A DNA stretch of 64,000 nucleotides, taken from the NCBI RefSeq assembly GCF_900112265.1, contig NZ_FOLO01000004.1, positions 147,298-211,297 of the forward strand, given 5' to 3'. Below the pieces are notes generated by a model. The model made no database searches, was not told the origin of the DNA, and worked only from the letters and a program-made list of their open reading frames with translations. The stretch is from Pseudoalteromonas denitrificans DSM 6059. GTDB lineage: Bacteria > Pseudomonadota > Gammaproteobacteria > Enterobacterales > Alteromonadaceae. The position numbers were made by a program, and so were the translations under genes. Position 1 is the stretch's first letter, and each line of letters begins with the position of its first letter. Of this stretch, positions 39,755 through 47,529 are shown piece by piece.

Positions 39755-40924
39755 TTATTGCTTTGCAATTAAATTAATATTGTCTATTGGTGACAAAGTG
39801 AATGCGACATTTTTACTATCAATTGTGACCGAATTTGGCGTAATTGGCATACCTGGTCCTACTCGTGCTGGTCCATTAACAGCTATAATATCCCCTTGCT
39901 GTAAACCTGATGTGATAGTGCGCAAATTACCATAACGCTCACCTACAGTTACTAACTTATATTGTAATTTATTATTTTCATCCACAATCAGGATGAAACG
40001 ATTCTTCAAATCAGTACCTATGGCACGATCAGGCACAATGACTTGCTTTGTTATAGCATTCGAAGCAAGTCTAATTCGTGCAAATGAACCAGCCCTTAAC
40101 TTATTATTTTCTTCATTAAAAATTGCGCGTACACGTAAAGTGCCAGTAGCTGGGTTAATTTGATTATCAATAAAGTTTATATATCCTTGATAGGCAAAAT
40201 CTGTTTGCCCAACTTTTTGCATAATAACTTGCTGTTTACTTGCTGCTGTCACATTTTCAAATGCGCTATTCCATGTACGCTCATCAACATCAAAATATGC
40301 GTACATAGCTTTATCCGATACGATAGACGTTAAAATACTTTGACCAGCACGTACATTATTACCTTTTGTAATGTTTGCACGTGAAATAACGCCATTAATA
40401 GGAGATCGTACCGAACTAAATTCCAAATCAAGCTGAGCCGTTTTCAATTGTGCTTGTAATGCTGACACTTGCGCTTCACGTTGACGCAATGTTGAAGTGC
40501 GTGACTCAGCTTGTTCTGCCGAGATTGCTTTACTTACCGTTAAACGCAATGCACGATCAGCTTCATTTTTGGCTTGTTTTAATGTTGCTTTTGCACTGAC
40601 AATTTGGGCCTCTAAACTTGCAACGACAGCCAAAAATGGGCGCTCATCAAGTTTAAATAATAGGTCGCCTTGCTTTACGTTATCACCTTCATTAAATGCA
40701 ATGTGTTCAATCACACCCGATACACGTGGCATTAGCGCGACTTGTTCTGGAGACTCTATACGTGTTGTATAGGTATGCCAATTTTGTACTGGTTTTACTA
40801 AGACTTCGGCTACATCTATTACTTGTAATTGCTGTTTACTTGTTTCTTTTACTTGCTCTTCAGTACAGGCCACTAAAGTTAAACTTGCTGCTGCTAACGC
40901 CACTGCAATCAAATGTTTGTTCAT
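39755..40924 (-). CDS. RND efflux periplasmic adaptor (membrane fusion lipoprotein)
   Basis: A 389-residue protein from the ATG at 40924, which has a strong AAGGAG. The frame is open further upstream, but that part has no start support. The lipobox LVAC puts the acylated Cys at residue 20. The lipoyl/barrel-sandwich strands flank a hairpin of coiled coil (about 100-175, SLEAQIVSAKATLKQ and QREAQVSALQAQL). They are followed by the beta-barrel and the membrane-proximal domain. It links the RND permease to an outer-membrane channel. It is first in the operon and divergent from a LysR gene that probably controls it. Confidence 0.94.
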   Translation of the reverse strand: MNKHLIAVALAAASLTLVACTEEQVKETSKQQLQVIDVAEVLVKPVQNWHTYTTRIESPEQVALMPRVSGVIEHIAFNEGDNVKQGDLLFKLDERPFLAVVASLEAQIVSAKATLKQAKNEADRALRLTVSKAISAEQAESRTSTLRQREAQVSALQAQLKTAQLDLEFSSVRSPINGVISRANITKGNNVRAGQSILTSIVSDKAMYAYFDVDERTWNSAFENVTAASKQQVIMQKVGQTDFAYQGYINFIDNQINPATGTLRVRAIFNEENNKLRAGSFARIRLASNAITKQVIVPDRAIGTDLKNRFILIVDENNKLQYKLVTVGERYGNLRTITSGLQQGDIIAVNGPARVGPGMPITPNSVTIDSKNVAFTLSPIDNINLIAKQ

Positions 40925-41040
40925 CACATACTCCTTATTTATTGAGAATGATTTTACAAAACATACCTGCTGACAAAAAGCATAGAATTGACACTTAATT
41001 AATGCCAAAATAGCACCAATATATTTATTAATGGTGAAAA

Positions 41041-41985
41041 ATGGATACAACAAGTCGATTATTAATGCTGCTTGAAGTTGTAGAACAAGGTTCATTTGTT
41101 AAAGCTTCTGAACTACGTAATATTGACCGTTCTGTTATTTCAAAACAAATCAGTCGTTTAGAAGATGATTTAGGGGTAAGGTTACTTAATCGAACCACAC
41201 GTTCATTTTCACTTACAGCAGCAGGCGCTGAAATGGTAAAAAAAGCGAGTGAATTACGAGCGCTGTTAGGTGAAACCATACGTATAGCAGAAAACTATCA
41301 TCAAGAACCGCAAGGCACTTTAAAAATTACCGCCTCAACTATCATAGGTAGACGGTATCTGCAGCCTGTTATTATTGATTTTCAAAAACGCTTCCCACAA
41401 GTAGAAGTTGAACTCAGATTAGACGATCGTTTAACCGATATTGTATCTGAGGGTTTCGACTTAGCCTTTCGCATTGGTGAACCAAAAGACTCATCCTTAA
41501 TTGCACGAAAAATAGCACGTAACCGTTTACTGATATTAGCTTCACCTGAATTTATTGATACCTACGGTATGCCCAAAACAATAGAAGATTTAGCTAATTT
41601 ACCTGCAGCCAGTTATTCAAGCACTTCATTACGGGTTGAAGGCATTCGTTATATTAACAAAAATGGAGAGCTAAAAGAGCAAAGAATAAAAAGTATTTTT
41701 AGAGCCAATGATGGAGAAGTTTTATTAATGAAAATACTATCTGGCACAGCTTACTTCTTAACGCCTGCATTTATTGTTAAAAACGAAATACAAGAGGGTC
41801 GATTAGTGCCACTATTAACAGATATAAAACTAATGGATTACAGCGCCATGTATGCAGTATATCCACATCGAGACTTACCTGTCAGAACACGGCTATTTTT
41901 TGATGCTGTACGTGACTATTTAGGCAAAAACAAACCCATTTGGGAACATTCAATTCCTGATTTTGACACGCTATATCAAAATTAA
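41041..41985 (+). CDS. LysR family transcriptional regulator
   Basis: A 314-residue LysR protein. The N-terminal winged helix-turn-helix is at about 1-62 (GSFVKASELRNIDRSVISKQ, LEDDLGVRLLNRTTRS). The effector-binding domain (about 90-300) begins GTLKITASTIIGRRYLQP and resembles the CrgA/AaeR-like group. It is divergent from the adaptor-pump operon across 116 bases, the standard arrangement for a regulator of that operon; the effector is unknown. It is followed by a terminator. Confidence 0.92.
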   Translation: MDTTSRLLMLLEVVEQGSFVKASELRNIDRSVISKQISRLEDDLGVRLLNRTTRSFSLTAAGAEMVKKASELRALLGETIRIAENYHQEPQGTLKITASTIIGRRYLQPVIIDFQKRFPQVEVELRLDDRLTDIVSEGFDLAFRIGEPKDSSLIARKIARNRLLILASPEFIDTYGMPKTIEDLANLPAASYSSTSLRVEGIRYINKNGELKEQRIKSIFRANDGEVLLMKILSGTAYFLTPAFIVKNEIQEGRLVPLLTDIKLMDYSAMYAVYPHRDLPVRTRLFFDAVRDYLGKNKPIWEHSIPDFDTLYQN

Positions 41986-42013
41986 TAACTCTGTCAGACC
42001 GATAAACAGAAAT

Positions 42014-42050
42014 AAAAAAGACACTAAGAGTTACCATAAGTGTCTTTTTT
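42014..42050. terminator. Bidirectional terminator after lysR
   Basis: AAAAAAGACACT (42014-42025) pairs perfectly with AGTGTCTTTTTT (42039-42050). It sits between the LysR gene and the convergent yceI remnant. Confidence 0.88.
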
Positions 42051-42075
42051 ATTTAACTTATATATGCAATAAATT

Positions 42076-42564
42076 TTAAAGTCTAACGCCTTCAATATGC
42101 AATGCCATTTCAACATGAGTTGATGCAGGCCCTAAATTATAATCAATGCCATAATCAGTCAATTTCAAACTGGTTTCCCCAGTAAATCCAACACGGTAAC
42201 CACCCCAAGGATCTTTGCCTTCGCCTACTTTGCTTATAGGAAATGAAATCGACTTTGTAATGCCTTTTAATGTTAAGTCACCCGTTACAATCGCATTAGT
42301 TTCATCTGTAAATTTAATATTTTTACTTTTAAAACTAGCCTTTGGAAACTGACTCACATTAAGGAAATCTTTCCCTTTTAGATGCTTATCACGTTCAGCA
42401 TGGTTTGAGTCTAAACTTTTTGTATCTATTTCTATATTAATTTTTGCATTGTCAGGTGTTTTGCCATCATAACTAAAATTACCATCAAAAGTATTAAACT
42501 CACCTAATAACCAAGAGTAACCTAAGTGTTTAATTTTAAATTGAACACATTCTAATATGTCACT
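42076..42564 (-). pseudogene. yceI: YceI family protein, 5' end missing
   Basis: The C-terminal part is a clear YceI (lipocalin-like, polyisoprenoid-binding) domain: IKHLGYSWLLGEFNTFDG, DKHLKGKDFLNVSQFP, DLTLKGITK, GEGKDPWGGYRVGF and LKLTDYGIDYNLGPASTHVE. Reading upstream, homology begins at VQFKIKHLG. A stop (42565-42567) lies seven codons before that, and no ATG, GTG or TTG start lies between. The signal peptide and about 25 residues of the mature protein are therefore missing. An internal start would give only a 93-residue fragment. The break coincides with the left end of the defence-gene region, so it probably marks an insertion or deletion junction. Confidence 0.82.
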
Positions 42565-43442
42565 TTAAAACAGGCAACTATTAAAACGTAGATAGAAAGG
42601 ATATTTGAAGCACAAAAAGTTACCATCAGATTTTCCACTTAAAATACCTATAGGTAACAATTTCAGTCTAACGTTTGTACCATTAAAGCTACTTAAAAAC
42701 CTTTATACAAAACAATGGAAGGTAACTTTTTATATCTAGAACTATCAACTTACCAACCGATCAATACCACTATTATGAATATAGCATAACTTGCCAAATG
42801 ACTAGCTCTTTTGACACAAAGTGAACACTTCAAAACCTATTTCCTTCAATGGAATTATTACTGCTGTCAGCAGACAATAAAGATTGATAAAAATATAGCT
42901 ATATCTCACCCCTAAAAATCTTATAGCCAAATAAAGCTTGATCATTTAATTGCGGGAAAATTCCCCCCTCATCTTACCTACTTCTAATTGACAATAATGT
43001 TTGATCACTTTTGCCATAATGTGGGTGTAACAGCAGGAAATTATATTAATCTGCCTCACGGAAAATAGCATTTGTTTTGATATAAATTACGGCAGCTCAT
43101 CCGGCAATATAATCATTAACCTTTTTGAAAATATAGGTGAAATAGAGTATTACTTCTAAAGCGCTAACGTACAAAAGCGCCTTTGACTGTCCATCTTTAA
43201 TAATGTTAGTTTTCGTTAGTTCATAATACATTTTCTAATCGGCATATACGCTTATTATCGCTTTTCTATTGAGGCAACTTCCTAAAACGTAAAAAAGAAC
43301 ATCGGACATGCAACTTGTTAATATATTGATTTTAAATATGTTAAATTAGATATGATGCGTGTTATTATTAAATATTATATCTAGTTTATTAATATTTTCG
43401 ATTATTACACTGTTAGTTTTCTTTCAAAGTATGGAGTAAATA
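42565..43442. other. Non-coding junction between core genome and defence island
   Basis: In 878 bases I see no convincing gene. The stretch next to the yceI break holds an 11-base inverted repeat 118 bases across (42614-42731) and a 12-base palindrome (42645-42656). The last 100 bases before 43443 are very A+T-rich and probably carry the promoter of the CBASS operon. Confidence 0.5.
42614..42731. repeat. Small inverted-repeat element beside the yceI break
   Basis: AAAAAGTTACC (42614-42624) and GGTAACTTTTT (42721-42731) are perfect inverted ends. Inside, TACCTATAGGTA (42645-42656) is a palindrome sharing the TACC/GGTA core. No target-site duplication is apparent. It is MITE-like in size but too weakly supported to name. 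Confidence 0.35.
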
Positions 43443-44342
43443 ATGAGCAGGGATTGGGAGTCAGTTTTCACAACATGGTCACAAGGGCCGAGCAAAACAG
43501 AGCTGGAACGCGCTGAAAACGCAGAAAAGCAAATTAGGCAGGCTATTCAGGCTAGTGAAAAGTTGAAAAATAGGAATATCAAAGTCTTCACACAAGGCTC
43601 TTACAGAAATAGGGTAAACGTAAGGCAGGATAGTGATGTAGATGTAGGTGTTCTCTGCTCCGATACATATTTCCCTGAGTATCCTGATGATAATGTGAAA
43701 ATGGAACTTGCCAAAAGTTTCATTCCCGCAACTTACGAATACGCAACTTTTAAAGACGAACTGGAAGAAGCGCTTGTAGCTAGATTTGGAAGAGCGGCCG
43801 TTACTCGTGGCTGTAAAGCATTCGACATCAAGGCCAACACATATCGTGTTGAATCGGATGTAGCAGCATTTTTCGAGCACAGGAGGTATGTAACTGCAAC
43901 GTCCCATCATTCAGGTGTCGAAATGATACCTGATGATTTTAAACCCCCTCGTGTTAAGAATTGGCCGGATCAACATTACCAAAATGGCGTTTCCAAAAAT
44001 GACACAACCACAAGAAGATATAAAAGAATTGTTCGTGTATTAAAGAAGTTGTCGAACGAAATGGCGTCAAAAGATATTCAATCTGCGAAAGACGCCCCAA
44101 GCTTTCTCATTGAATGTTTAGTGTTTAATGCCTCAACATCTTGTTTTGAAGATCAAACTTTTAAGCGCATAGTGAGAGCTGTACTAGCAGAGCTTTTCAA
44201 TAACACCTTATCTGATGACAAATGTTCAGAATGGGGCGAGGTAAATGAATTAAAATACCTTTTCAGAGCATCTCAGCCTTGGACAAGGCAAAGTGCTCAT
44301 CAATTTTTAAGTGATGCATGGGATTACATAGGGTATAGCTAA
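43443..44342 (+). CDS. CD-NTase (CBASS cyclic-oligonucleotide synthase)
   Basis: A 299-residue nucleotidyltransferase of the cGAS/DncV-like superfamily. The active-site motif is QGSYRN (51-56), then DSDVD (63-67) with the metal-binding Asp65 and Asp67, and a third acidic residue is Asp139 in VESDVAAFF. The C-terminal helical part (KRIVRVLKKLSNE, APSFLIECLVFN) is typical of SMODS proteins. In CBASS such enzymes make a cyclic di- or trinucleotide after phage sensing. The start follows ATGGAGTAA. Its stop overlaps the next ATG (TAATG), coupling it to a Cap15-like effector. No Cap2/Cap3 genes are present, so this is type I. Clade and product are not determined. Confidence 0.9.
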   Translation: MSRDWESVFTTWSQGPSKTELERAENAEKQIRQAIQASEKLKNRNIKVFTQGSYRNRVNVRQDSDVDVGVLCSDTYFPEYPDDNVKMELAKSFIPATYEYATFKDELEEALVARFGRAAVTRGCKAFDIKANTYRVESDVAAFFEHRRYVTATSHHSGVEMIPDDFKPPRVKNWPDQHYQNGVSKNDTTTRRYKRIVRVLKKLSNEMASKDIQSAKDAPSFLIECLVFNASTSCFEDQTFKRIVRAVLAELFNNTLSDDKCSEWGEVNELKYLFRASQPWTRQSAHQFLSDAWDYIGYS

Positions 44343-44974
44343 TGTTAACAAGACTACATATATCATCATTTATAGGGCTGACAATAGCGGTCTGGCTCTT
44401 GGCATTGTGGTTTCAAGGAATGCCTGTTTTAAGTGCGGACTTTATTAAACCATTCGGAACCGTTGTTGGTATTATGACCTTCGCCGTAACCATGTTTAAT
44501 AAATACCTATGGTCTTGGAAAATTTTTAAAGGCTGGTACGTAAAAAGACCTGACCTTAGAGGTACATGGAAAGTTGAGTTAAAAAGTAGCTGGGTTGATC
44601 CTGAAACAGGTAAATGTATTGACCCAATATATGGTTACGCTGTTATTCGCCAATCCTTAACATTCTTAAGTGTGAGGCTTATGACAAAAGAATCTAGGTC
44701 GATACTAGTCGCACATAGTATTGATCAACAAGAAGATGATGACCTTTTTAAACTTGTTGGTGTATATCGAAATGAACCTAAAATAGAACTTCAGGGTGTT
44801 CGTAGTGAGATGCATCATGGGTCATTTGCGCTAGAGGTTCATGGTTATCCAGTTTACGAATTGCAAGGTCATTATTGGACTGATCGAGGTACGAAGGGTG
44901 GGATGAAGCTAGAAAGCAAAGTTAAAACACTTTACGATACTTATGAGCAAGCTGATCGCGAAATTGGCAACTAA
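44342..44974 (+). CDS. cap15: CBASS effector, Cap15-like (two TM helices + beta-barrel)
   Basis: A 210-residue protein with two N-terminal membrane helices (about 7-25 and 36-53). A basic connection (KYLWSWKIFKGWYVKRP) leads to a beta-rich domain of about 140 residues starting LRGTWKVELKSSWVD and containing AVIRQSLTFLSVRL and LQGHYWTDRGTKGG. This is the SMODS-associated 2TM-beta layout of Cap15, whose beta-barrel binds the cyclic nucleotide and whose membrane part then oligomerises and damages the inner membrane. Coupling to the CD-NTase by TAATG supports this. It is homologous to the effector at 45444-46112. Confidence 0.85.
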   Translation: MLTRLHISSFIGLTIAVWLLALWFQGMPVLSADFIKPFGTVVGIMTFAVTMFNKYLWSWKIFKGWYVKRPDLRGTWKVELKSSWVDPETGKCIDPIYGYAVIRQSLTFLSVRLMTKESRSILVAHSIDQQEDDDLFKLVGVYRNEPKIELQGVRSEMHHGSFALEVHGYPVYELQGHYWTDRGTKGGMKLESKVKTLYDTYEQADREIGN

Positions 44975-45000
44975 CAAAGAACTAAGAACAGAGTTAATTC

Positions 45001-45447
45001 ATGAAGCAAGAACTATTTTTGAAAGCAATTGGCGATATTGCCATACAGGAAGTGCCGATTGGGTTTACTGGCCTTGGCATTATATTAGTAGACGATGATA
45101 TAGGAACGCTGCCAATATCACCTCTTTTAAGTGAAAAAGACTGCTACTCAGAACAGCAAAATGAACAAGAAATTATCAATTTCCTATTTGGTATTTCTAA
45201 TGTTAGCGATAATCGTCATGACGGGTTTCATGTGGTCAGTTTAAAAACTGGGATTTTAAAAATATCACAATATTTTAGTCCTATGATTCCCTCTGGGTTC
45301 AATGGAACTGTATTCGATGTAGGAGCGCGTTATCGAACTGCTCAATATGGTTCATTATATAAAAATGTACCTTCAGTCATTGTAATTAGCCAAAAAGGTG
45401 AAGTTTCTGTAGCTAAAAATGGATTTGTGGAGTTGTTAGATAAATGA
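45001..45447 (+). CDS. DisA_N/DAC-like nucleotide cyclase candidate
   Basis: A 148-residue protein whose C-terminal half resembles a DAC (diadenylate cyclase) core. Asp74-Gly75-Phe76 stands where DACs have DGA. It is followed by ILKISQYFSPMI (DAC: a G/C-x-x-LPLS segment), GARYRTA (108-114, DAC: GTRHRAA) and SVIVISQKGEVSV (125-137, DAC: IVVSEETG-IS). The spacing from DGF to RYR is 36 residues, against 33 in Thermotoga DisA. The two changes (Ala to Phe, His to Tyr) leave activity uncertain. It starts 26 bases after the Cap15 gene, and its TGA overlaps the ATG of the second 2TM-beta effector. It may supply or sense the ligand of that effector. An mCpol-type palm was considered but the motifs fit DAC better. 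Confidence 0.6.
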   Translation: MKQELFLKAIGDIAIQEVPIGFTGLGIILVDDDIGTLPISPLLSEKDCYSEQQNEQEIINFLFGISNVSDNRHDGFHVVSLKTGILKISQYFSPMIPSGFNGTVFDVGARYRTAQYGSLYKNVPSVIVISQKGEVSVAKNGFVELLDK

Positions 45448-46112
45448 ATCAAACAGAAGTGAAGATCCTTGTGACCGGATCAATTGTAATTGGAGCCATT
45501 GTTTGGCTTACGTTCTTTGGAATTAATAGTTTTGATGTGCTTTCACTTGATAGTCTGAAATATATTAACTTAGGAATCTCTGTAGCTGGTCTATTTTGGC
45601 TTTCTTATTTTAAGTGGGCGTGGAAATGGAGTTATGTAAGAAAAGTCCTATATCGCCCCAACTTAAATGGTACATGGCTAGGGGAATTCGAATCTGACTG
45701 GACGAATAATCAGGGGCAAGTAAATCCGCCAAAAAGATTCGTGCTCGTTATTCGACAACACTGGTTTACTATGTCAGTGCGAGCATTTACGAATATTCAG
45801 AAAACAGAGTCTTATGTTGAAACATTGATGCTAGATGATATGAAAGGGACAAAGCTCCTTGCATATCTATTTTCTGAAAAACGTTCAGGGAGTGGTGAAC
45901 ATGGCACAAGACAGGGAGCTGCGGAGTTAGATCTAGTCGAGACAGAAATTAATAAGCTGTTAGAAGGTCATTTTTGGACTCAAGCAGGGACGCGTGGATA
46001 TATCAAAGTAAAGCAAGCTTCCAATAGCGAACATATGGAGTCGTTTGAACAGGCTGAAAGTAAGTGGTCAGATGGTAATTGTTGGGAATCACTCAGAAGT
46101 AGCAACTGTTAA
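45444..46112 (+). CDS. Second 2TM-beta effector, Cap15/OptE-like
   Basis: A 222-residue protein with two membrane helices (about 8-27 and 37-55) and a beta-rich domain. It aligns with the upstream Cap15-like protein: RPNLNGTWLGEFESDW against RPDLRGTWKVELKSSW, VLVIRQHWFTMSVRA against AVIRQSLTFLSVRL, and LEGHFWTQAGTRGYIKV against LQGHYWTDRGTKGGMKL. It is preceded by its own putative cyclase with an ATGA overlap, so the two are translated together. That cyclase + 2TM-beta order is the layout of Panoptes (mCpol/OptS + OptE). The predicted action is inner-membrane disruption controlled by a cyclic dinucleotide. It ends the operon; no terminator hairpin was noticed. Confidence 0.75.
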   Translation: MNQTEVKILVTGSIVIGAIVWLTFFGINSFDVLSLDSLKYINLGISVAGLFWLSYFKWAWKWSYVRKVLYRPNLNGTWLGEFESDWTNNQGQVNPPKRFVLVIRQHWFTMSVRAFTNIQKTESYVETLMLDDMKGTKLLAYLFSEKRSGSGEHGTRQGAAELDLVETEINKLLEGHFWTQAGTRGYIKVKQASNSEHMESFEQAESKWSDGNCWESLRSSNC

Positions 46113-46198
46113 CAAGTTTCCATACCAAAACTAATCCTTAAAACAACAGTGGCACAACTATTTATATCTCGATTTGTGCCCCATTGCGAGATAGCAAT

Positions 46199-46291
46199 TT
46201 AGAAGGATGTATCATCTATATAATCAGAAAACTGACCTTCATTTTCTGAGAAAACCATATTGAACTCTAATTCAGTTAATGTCAGGCTCAT
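46199..46291 (-). pseudogene. Short C-terminal-like remnant
   Basis: A frame of 30 codons, MSLTLTELEFNMVFSENE followed by GQFSDYIDDTSF and stop. The composition is protein-like, but a stop lies six codons upstream of the Met and no Shine-Dalgarno is present. It is probably the tail of a gene whose front is lost. Confidence 0.3.
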
Positions 46292-46555
46292 CGCTGCCAG
46301 TGGTGTTTATCTCTGGATGTTAGTTTTACTACATTAATGACTAAAATAAAATCATGCTAGAGGTAGGTCTAGTCGTCTGAACCGACTTATTTTACCAAGA
46401 ATATGTTCCCTTTAGTTGGCATTACGCGATGCTAATGGATCTGGATCTCTTTAAGGCAATAATTTAATGGCAAGTTATCCTAATTTAGGGAAATCAGTAT
46501 AAATTAGCTAAACGGTATACACTAACATCAATACATAAAAATATAGGAGGAGCAC

Positions 46556-46603
46556 ATGTTTAACACTAGTTTTTGTTATCACTCAATGTACAAGCTAAAT
46601 TAA
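46556..46603 (+). other. 15-codon frame with a perfect Shine-Dalgarno
   Basis: TAGGAGGAGCAC precedes an ATG that opens MFNTSFCYHSMYKLN and then stops. The Shine-Dalgarno is among the strongest in the window, yet the frame is tiny. It may be a leader peptide or the surviving start of a deleted gene. Confidence 0.35.
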
Positions 46604-46669
46604 AGCCTTGGTATACACACTCTAAACTTTCATTAACGTACACCAAAATTTAACAATAACTAGCCTGTA

Positions 46670-46954
46670 CTAACGACAATCAAGTTCATGCAAATCTTTA
46701 ATTAAAGCTTCAGCAATACCTTTATAGTCCATTAAAAAGTCACTACCTTTTGAATAATAACCAATATGACTAACGGCTAAATCACTCACGTCAAGTTCTG
46801 GGTTACTAATGTAGTGTTGAGAGTTGCTCAAAACAGCATATTCAAGTTTATTAGCATCAAAATAAAGCAACGTACAATCTTGAGGTTTTAACAACTCTAA
46901 TGCTTGCTCTATTACTTCAAGCTCACTCTTAAAAAAATTGTTCAAGTTAAGCAT
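46670..46954 (-). CDS. Hypothetical small protein
   Basis: A 94-residue acidic protein with no recognised family, signal peptide or membrane segment. It begins LNLNNFFKSELEVIEQAL and has a hydrophobic strand CTLLYFDANKLEYAVL. GGAGCAAAC precedes the ATG, a good ribosome-binding site, so it is likely translated. It stands alone among remnants in the defence region and no function can be given. Confidence 0.55.
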   Translation of the reverse strand: MLNLNNFFKSELEVIEQALELLKPQDCTLLYFDANKLEYAVLSNSQHYISNPELDVSDLAVSHIGYYSKGSDFLMDYKGIAEALIKDLHELDCR

Positions 46955-47529
46955 GTTTGCTCCGGTTAGTTATAAAAGAAGCAACCATTTTGACCTATTC
47001 CAAATTTTTAAACCACTCGCTTCTCTGCTTTTGGAAATTGCCTTATCATTAACTTTTTTACCCTTAAACTTTATTTCTGTTTCATAAAACCAAGTATTAT
47101 AAGAAGCTCAACATTATGAGCACTTGAGATGTACTCAAGGTTTATTTGCTTTCAATTCAATCATAGAATCACCTTTTTCGAGGGTACTACGCTGATTCAG
47201 TATTTTGGATTGGCTAATTCATGAACTTAGCTTTTTTTATTCCTCAGGTATTTATCGTAAAGTGCGATGTGATCGGACTCTACTTTTATGACATGTTCGC
47301 CTCATGTTATTCGAGATGGTAAATTTAACTTTAAACCAGGTTTTAGACATAAATAGAATAATCTAAAATATTGAATATTATATTTTTATTTTATAACTTG
47401 TAGTTTTAGAACTGTTACAAAAGCGATATTTACTTAATTTTTATAAAATAATATTTTAAGTTATTCATCATATAAAAGAGTGTATTAGGCACCCTTCACT
47501 TTCTTAAGAAATACTGGTAAGCCATCGGC
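46955..47529. other. Intergenic region with decayed coding traces
   Basis: These 575 bases hold no intact gene. On the minus strand a run of about 45 codons ending at 46970 (NTWFYETEIKFKGKKVND, then KAISKSREASGLKIWNRSK) and a shorter run near 47240-47310 (EHVIKVESDHIALYDKYLRN) read as protein but lack starts. They look like debris of one or two former genes. Confidence 0.35.

Larger units (their letters stand above)
46113..46669. other. Intergenic region with gene remnants
   Basis: These 557 bases hold no full gene. On the minus strand a 30-codon frame (46199-46291) reads like the end of a protein. On the plus strand a 15-codon frame at 46556 has a perfect Shine-Dalgarno. The rest shows nothing I recognise; it is likely decayed accessory DNA. 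Confidence 0.4.

Noticed and set aside
45001..45447. The small cyclase as an mCpol (minimal CRISPR polymerase), making the locus an ordinary Panoptes
   Set aside because: The Asp-rich stretch near residue 30 suggested it, but the DGF...GARYRTA...VIVIS order and spacing match the DAC core better. It is kept as the main alternative.
43203..46327. Direct repeat ATGTTAGTTTT on both sides of the CBASS operon as attachment sites
   Set aside because: It is only 11 bases in A+T-rich DNA, and a near copy (TGTTAGTTTTC) occurs again at about 43,410; no integrase is present.
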